Shown here one piece after another: positions 60,392 to 64,000 of a stretch of 64,000 nt of DNA; the stretch's first letter is position 1, and each line of letters starts with the position of its first letter. Source of the DNA: Hwangdonia seohaensis (lineage in GTDB: Bacteria > Bacteroidota > Bacteroidia > Flavobacteriales > Flavobacteriaceae); assembly GCF_031932625.1 (NCBI RefSeq), contig NZ_JAVSCK010000004.1:186001-250000 (forward strand), read 5' to 3'. The notes under the pieces are model-generated. The model worked only from the letters and a program-made list of their open reading frames with translations. It searched no databases and was not told the DNA's origin. The position numbers were made by a program, and so were the translations under genes.

Positions 60392-61336
60392 TTATTTATT
60401 TGAAGCGAGCGGACTAATTATCTCTACATCCTGAAAAGCAATTGCCCCACGAATAATTCCCGAAATGGTATCTTGCAACGCTTCAACAATCTGTATTTTC
60501 AATTCGTTTTTGTGGTATATTAAACTCACTTCCCGCGCAGGTGTAGGCTCGGTAAAATGGTGCAGGTTTTCTTTTTCGTTTTCCCTTATATCCAGCGTGT
60601 GTAAATAGGGTAGAAGCGTCATGCCCAAACCTTCGTTCGATAGTTTTATAAGCGTTTCAATACTACCGCTTTCCAATTGAAACTGGTCGTTGGTTTGGTT
60701 TTTAAATGCCTTACAAAGGTTAATTACGCCATCTCTAAAACAATGTCCATCTTCAAGGAGCAGCATATCGCTTATATCCAAATCGGATACCTTGATTTTT
60801 TTATTGGAATGCAAACGATGGCTTTTGGGAATGTAGCTTACAAAAGGTTCAAAATAAAGTACGCGTTCTTTAATGGTTTCGTTTTCAAGGGGTGTAGCGG
60901 CAATAGCGGCATCCAAATGCCCATCGGTGATGCGCTCTATAATTTCTTCGGTGGTTAATTCTTCTATTTTAAGCTTTACTTTGGGATGCTTTTTTATAAA
61001 AGCTTTTAAAAACATGGGTAACAACGTAGGCATTATGGTTGGAATGATTCCCAGCTTAAACTCACCGCCAATAAAACCTTTTTGCTGATCTACGATATCT
61101 TGTATTCTATACGATTCGTTAACGATATTTCTAGCTTGTTTCACAATTTTTTTACCGATATCGGTAAGCTCAATTGGCTTTTTGCTTCGGTCGAATATTT
61201 GCACATCAAGCTGTTCTTCGAGCTTTTGGATTTGCATGCTCAAAGTGGGTTGGGTAACAAAACATTTTTCGGCGGCTTTTGTAAAATTTTGATTTTCGGC
61301 TACTGCCAAAACGTAGTATAATTGAGTAATCGTCAT
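60392..61336 (-). CDS. oxyR: OxyR, peroxide-sensing LysR regulator
   Basis: 314 residues from the ATG at 61336; three upstream codons in frame were dropped because LysR proteins begin MTITQLYYVLAVAE. Helix-turn-helix KAAEKCFVTQPTLSMQIQKL. The redox pair sits in EDGHCFRDGVINLCKAF; numbered from this start it is Cys199 and Cys208, the same numbers as in E. coli OxyR. It probably activates peroxide defence on disulfide formation. The divergent upstream region holds a candidate structured RNA. Confidence 0.94.
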   Translation of the reverse strand: MTITQLYYVLAVAENQNFTKAAEKCFVTQPTLSMQIQKLEEQLDVQIFDRSKKPIELTDIGKKIVKQARNIVNESYRIQDIVDQQKGFIGGEFKLGIIPTIMPTLLPMFLKAFIKKHPKVKLKIEELTTEEIIERITDGHLDAAIAATPLENETIKERVLYFEPFVSYIPKSHRLHSNKKIKVSDLDISDMLLLEDGHCFRDGVINLCKAFKNQTNDQFQLESGSIETLIKLSNEGLGMTLLPYLHTLDIRENEKENLHHFTEPTPAREVSLIYHKNELKIQIVEALQDTISGIIRGAIAFQDVEIISPLASNK

Positions 61337-61408
61337 AAGTATCAATTTAGACTATAAAAATATAAAAACTATCAATAATATTTATTAAATAGCCTGATAA
61401 TTATGAGT

Positions 61409-61416
61409 TAAATTTG
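61409..61416 (+). promoter_or_regulatory. Candidate -7 element divergent from oxyR
   Basis: TAAATTTG, a TAnnTTTG match, faces away from oxyR and lies 94 bp before the hairpins at 61510 and 61580. No clear -33 TTG. An AT-rich segment with ATAG/CTAT-like half-sites between 61365 and 61400 could be an OxyR site. Confidence 0.35.
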
Positions 61417-61422
61417 TGGTGA

Positions 61423-61625
61423 ATAAAAGATCAATATGCAAATACCAAACAGCGGATTTGGTTTAATTGGTTAACATACAAGTTATTGAATTATTGATTT
61501 GATTTTTTGACCGAGCGAGAAAAGCAGTTAGAATGAAGAAAGCTCGGTTTAACGATATAGTTTAGTTTAGTTAGTTTTTAAGCGACTTACTTAGGGGTTG
61601 TAGCCTAGGTAAGTCGCTTTGTTTT
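61423..61625 (+). ncRNA. Candidate small RNA transcribed divergently from oxyR
   Basis: No convincing reading frame fills this 200-bp stretch. It offers a TAAATTTG element, a hairpin ACCGAGC...GCTCGGT (61510-61548) and a 16-bp terminator stem with T-rich tail (61580-61625). The position, divergent from a peroxide regulator, recalls E. coli OxyS, but there is no sequence evidence of relationship. Confidence 0.4.
61580..61620 (+). terminator. Strong terminator with no upstream gene
   Basis: AAGCGACTTACTTAGG/CCTAGGTAAGTCGCTT, a 16-bp stem with one wobble and loop GGTTGTAG, followed by TTTGTTTTTG on the plus strand. The minus strand lacks a U-run here, so it points to a plus-strand transcript. 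Confidence 0.8.
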
Positions 61626-61633
61626 TGTGGCCA

Positions 61634-62056
61634 TTAAAACATAATATTTATACCTAAATCTTCCGATTTTAATTCAAACTTAGCCGATGCAAACTGTGGC
61701 GGACCATAACTTGCTGGGTTGTTTGACATGCCGTACGATTCTTTAGGCATACCGTTATCTTCAAAATCCATTTGGTTGTTTTCGTTCTCGTCGTGCAACG
61801 CCATAACAGCATAAGTGCCAGGTTCTACATTTTTAAAAGTCACGGTTATTTTTCCGTCTACAATTTTGCTTTGTTCGCTTTTAATGCCTTTTCCTTTCAT
61901 AAACGTGTTTTCTGTGTGAAGCGATAGCAGCACATTGCCCTTGTTGTTTTTAATATTTTCAATGGTTACGGTAATGTCTTTTCCTTCTTGATTGTCTTGG
62001 GCTTGTGTTAATGTAACAGTTAACAGTAAGGTGATGATGAGTGATAATGCCTTCAT
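61634..62056 (-). CDS. Secreted DUF2141 protein
   Basis: 140 residues, signal peptide ending TLTQAQDNQ. The DUF2141 core shows ITVTIENIKNNKGNVLLSLH, PGTYAVMALHDENENNQMDF and a C-terminal GPPQFASAKFEL. DUF2141 proteins are small secreted beta-sandwiches of unknown role. Single gene. Confidence 0.9.
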   Translation of the reverse strand: MKALSLIITLLLTVTLTQAQDNQEGKDITVTIENIKNNKGNVLLSLHTENTFMKGKGIKSEQSKIVDGKITVTFKNVEPGTYAVMALHDENENNQMDFEDNGMPKESYGMSNNPASYGPPQFASAKFELKSEDLGINIMF

Positions 62057-62357
62057 GATTTTATGGTTTTAATGGTTTAACACTTCAAATATCCAATTGT
62101 AAAGCAGGTTTTAACAATTGTTGTTACCCAACTGTAGATTTTTTATGATGAATTGTTTTTTGCTTGAAGACAGAAGACAGAAGACAGGAGTCTGGCGAAC
62201 GGTAAGGGGTAGAAGTTGTGAGTTTGCAACAGCTTTGGCAAACAGGTGCGTTAGGGATTGAAATGGAAATCCTTTTTTGAGACACGAAAAAAAGATTGTA
62301 TTGGAAAGCCCGACCCCGCTTCGGGAGCCTCAGCGACCAACGGGGTAACGCCCGAAT
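62057..62357. repeat. Gap with GCGTTAG repeat
   Basis: A copy of the dispersed element spans 62248-62354 (GCGTTAGGGATTG...GGAAAGCCCGACCCCG...GGGTAACGCCCG), with GCCTCAGCGACCAACG shared with the copy at 57876. A short GACAGAA repeat lies near 62168-62185. The rest shows nothing recognisable. Confidence 0.7.
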
Positions 62358-63689
62358 TTACAGCAGTCCTCTTGCCTTAATTTCCAGATATTTGTTAATG
62401 GTATCGATGGTGAGGTTTTCGGGTGTGGTTAGTATGGAATAGATGCCGTATTTTTTGAGTTCGTTGACGATTAAACGTTTTTCGAAATCGAATTTCTCGG
62501 CAATCACCTTGTCGTAAATTTGCTGTACGGTTTCGGCTTTTTGGGTAATTAAACTGTTTAACTCGGTGTTTTTAAAGAAAATAACCACCAATAAATGGCT
62601 TTTGGCAATGGCTTTTAAGTAGGGCAGTTGGCGGTTTAAGCCGTCGAGGGTTTCAAAATTGGTGTACATTAAAATAAGGCTTCGTTGGGTAATGTGCCTT
62701 TTGATATTGCCGTAAAGTCTGCTAAAATCGCTTTCGTGAAAATCTGTTTTTACGTTGTAAAGCGATTCTAAAATAAGCTGCATTTGAGAACTTCTTCTTT
62801 GGGCAACCACGATGTTTTCAATCTTTTTGGAGAACGACAGCATGCCGGCTTTATCGTGTTTTTTTAGAACCACATTGCTGATAACCAAGGTGGCGTTAAT
62901 GGCGTAATCTAAAAGGCTTAAGCCGTTAAAAGGCATTTTCATAACACGGCCTTTATCGATGATGGAATAGATGGGTTGCGATTTTTCGTCTTGAAATTGA
63001 TTGACCATCAACTGGTTGCGTTTTGCCGTTGCTTTCCAATTTATGGTGCGCAGATCGTCGCCCAAAACGTAATCCTTTATTTGTTCGAATTCCATGGTGT
63101 GCCCCAGTCGGCGGACTTTTTTAAGGCCGTATTCGAGTGCGTTTTGATTGATATTTAAAAGCTCGAACTTTTTTAATTGTTTAAAACTTGGATATGTTGG
63201 CACCATGGCACCGTGGTTAAAAGTAAAGCGTTTTGATACCAATTTTAAAGCAGAAGAGGCATAAACGTTTAAATCACCAAAATGATATTCGCCTCGCTCC
63301 GTTGGTTTTAAATGATATTGAATTGATTTTGTTTTTCTGGGGGCAATCGCGTCTTTTATTTTAAAATCCCGCACTTGAAATTGCTCGGGGATTTCGTCAA
63401 TAATTTCCAAATAAATGGAAAACGGATAGTTGTTGTTGATGTTTAAATCGATAATGTTTTTATCGCCGTTTGAAAATTTATCGGGTAAAATCCTGCGGGC
63501 TTCGATTTTATTTTTTCCAATAAAAACAATGAGAAAATCTAAAACAAAAAGTAAAGCAAGCACTAAAATGGAGAGCTGTGCGATGTTAAATAACAACGGC
63601 ACAAAATAACTTAAACCAAACAATACCACAATGCCAATGCCTGCGTAAAAGAATCGGGGTTGTATGTAGAGTGGTTTAAAGAGTTTCAA
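62358..63689 (-). CDS. DUF58 protein (MoxR-linked)
   Basis: 443 residues starting at TTG. Two N-terminal helices (about 12-50), then a beta-rich domain, and the DUF58 signature EFEQIKDYVLGDDLRTINWKATAKRN-type near 200-220 (short form: DYVLGDDLRTINWKA), followed by a von Willebrand-like part. DUF58 genes sit beside moxR ATPases and VWA genes in the Bat/aerotolerance-type clusters. The moxR gene lies just upstream. Confidence 0.9.
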   Translation of the reverse strand: MKLFKPLYIQPRFFYAGIGIVVLFGLSYFVPLLFNIAQLSILVLALLFVLDFLIVFIGKNKIEARRILPDKFSNGDKNIIDLNINNNYPFSIYLEIIDEIPEQFQVRDFKIKDAIAPRKTKSIQYHLKPTERGEYHFGDLNVYASSALKLVSKRFTFNHGAMVPTYPSFKQLKKFELLNINQNALEYGLKKVRRLGHTMEFEQIKDYVLGDDLRTINWKATAKRNQLMVNQFQDEKSQPIYSIIDKGRVMKMPFNGLSLLDYAINATLVISNVVLKKHDKAGMLSFSKKIENIVVAQRRSSQMQLILESLYNVKTDFHESDFSRLYGNIKRHITQRSLILMYTNFETLDGLNRQLPYLKAIAKSHLLVVIFFKNTELNSLITQKAETVQQIYDKVIAEKFDFEKRLIVNELKKYGIYSILTTPENLTIDTINKYLEIKARGLL

Positions 63690-63693
63690 TTTT

Positions 63694-63731
63694 GTTAGAA
63701 GTTAGAAGTTAGAAGTTAGAAGTTAGAAGTT
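63694..63731. repeat. Heptamer tandem repeat GTTAGAA
   Basis: Five copies of the heptamer seen at 27648-27683, here as its complement, in the 88-bp gap between moxR and the DUF58 start. Confidence 0.85.
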
Positions 63732-63777
63732 GGTGCGAACTATGGCTGAAAACTGTTGAATGTGTAATGCCAACTAA

Positions 63778-64000
63778 TTACCGCGGTATCTCAACAGTTT
63801 CAATAATTTGTTTAATAATTTGTTTGCTCGATACGCCTTCCATTTCGCGTTCGGGTGTTACAATAACCCGGTGGTGAAGCACGGGGATGGCGGCGCGTTT
63901 AATATCTTCTGGTGTCACAAAATCGCGACCGCTCATGGCTGCAAATGCTTTACTGGATTTTAGTATGGCAATGGATGCCCGTGGCGATGCGCCCAAATAT
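63778..64000 (-). CDS. MoxR-family AAA ATPase, C-terminal part (cut by window edge)
   Basis: The last ~74 codons only; the gene continues past the right edge. GASPRASIAILKSSKAFAAM and RDFVTPEDIKRAAIPVLHHR are the sensor-2 (Arg) and helical lid of MoxR ATPases. It lies upstream of the DUF58 gene on the same strand. MoxR proteins act as chaperone-like ATPases for VWA/metal-protein maturation. Confidence 0.93.
   Translation of the reverse strand, partial: YLGASPRASIAILKSSKAFAAMSGRDFVTPEDIKRAAIPVLHHRVIVTPEREMEGVSSKQIIKQIIETVEIPR

Overview
The window looks like chromosome of a marine-type Bacteroidota, most likely Flavobacteriaceae. The evidence is low GC, few Shine-Dalgarno sequences, promoters of the TTG-N19/20-TAnnTTTG type, and families typical of the group (DUF3810, DUF4293, DUF1599, DUF3667, GIN-domain proteins, BT_3928-type DoxX, a Rho with a long basic insert). 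No rRNA, CRISPR array, prophage or complete insertion sequence was seen. Genus cannot be read from the sequence.

Layout. 0-5 kb: two exported amidohydrolases (one cut by the window edge) and a DUF3810 membrane protein. 5-16 kb: housekeeping genes (pepD, yidD, cysS, folE, proS, tRNA-Glu, rpsT), an OmpP1/FadL-type porin, a Ser/Arg-rich lipoprotein and an orphan EndoU-type nuclease. 16-25 kb: rho, FKBP isomerase, phosphodiesterase, YoaK-like protein, a 37-residue metallothionein-like peptide followed by a SigZ-type sigma factor, truA and an ABC exporter. 25-34 kb: folP-lipoprotein-cdaA (c-di-AMP synthesis)-DUF3667 on the minus strand, and divergently DUF1599-DoxX-TlpA-tpiA-prmA-clpS. 34-38 kb: a sulfur cluster (HMA protein, persulfide dioxygenase/rhodanese fusion, TauE, split YeeE thiosulfate transporter). 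38-47 kb: a complete trp operon, trpE-G-D-C-F-B-A, preceded by a Trp-Trp-Trp leader peptide and a terminator. 47-54.6 kb: thioredoxin and rhodanese proteins, then a YceI-porin-YceI unit. 54.7-64 kb: PadR-PspC-GIN envelope genes, DUF4870, DUF4442, AIM24-like protein, OxyR, DUF2141 and the start of a MoxR-DUF58 locus.

How genes work together. The trp genes appear to be controlled as one unit by ribosome-mediated attenuation. The MBL/rhodanese, TauE and YeeE genes form a thiosulfate, persulfide and sulfite handling set, and two further rhodaneses and two thioredoxin-like proteins lie 10 kb away. The PadR regulator overlaps pspC, and a GIN protein follows on the same strand.

The most unusual theme is small palindromic repeats. 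At least six families sit between genes, and several have entered genes. trpF carries repeat-derived sequence at its N-terminus, in an 85-bp in-frame insertion, and at its stop codon. Heptamer repeats encode the end of folP, and two apparent start codons (yidD, the DoxX gene) lie within repeat ends. Other points of interest are the metallothionein-like peptide ahead of SigZ, a possible structured RNA divergent from oxyR, and the orphan EndoU nuclease. No wholly new multi-gene system was convincingly identified.
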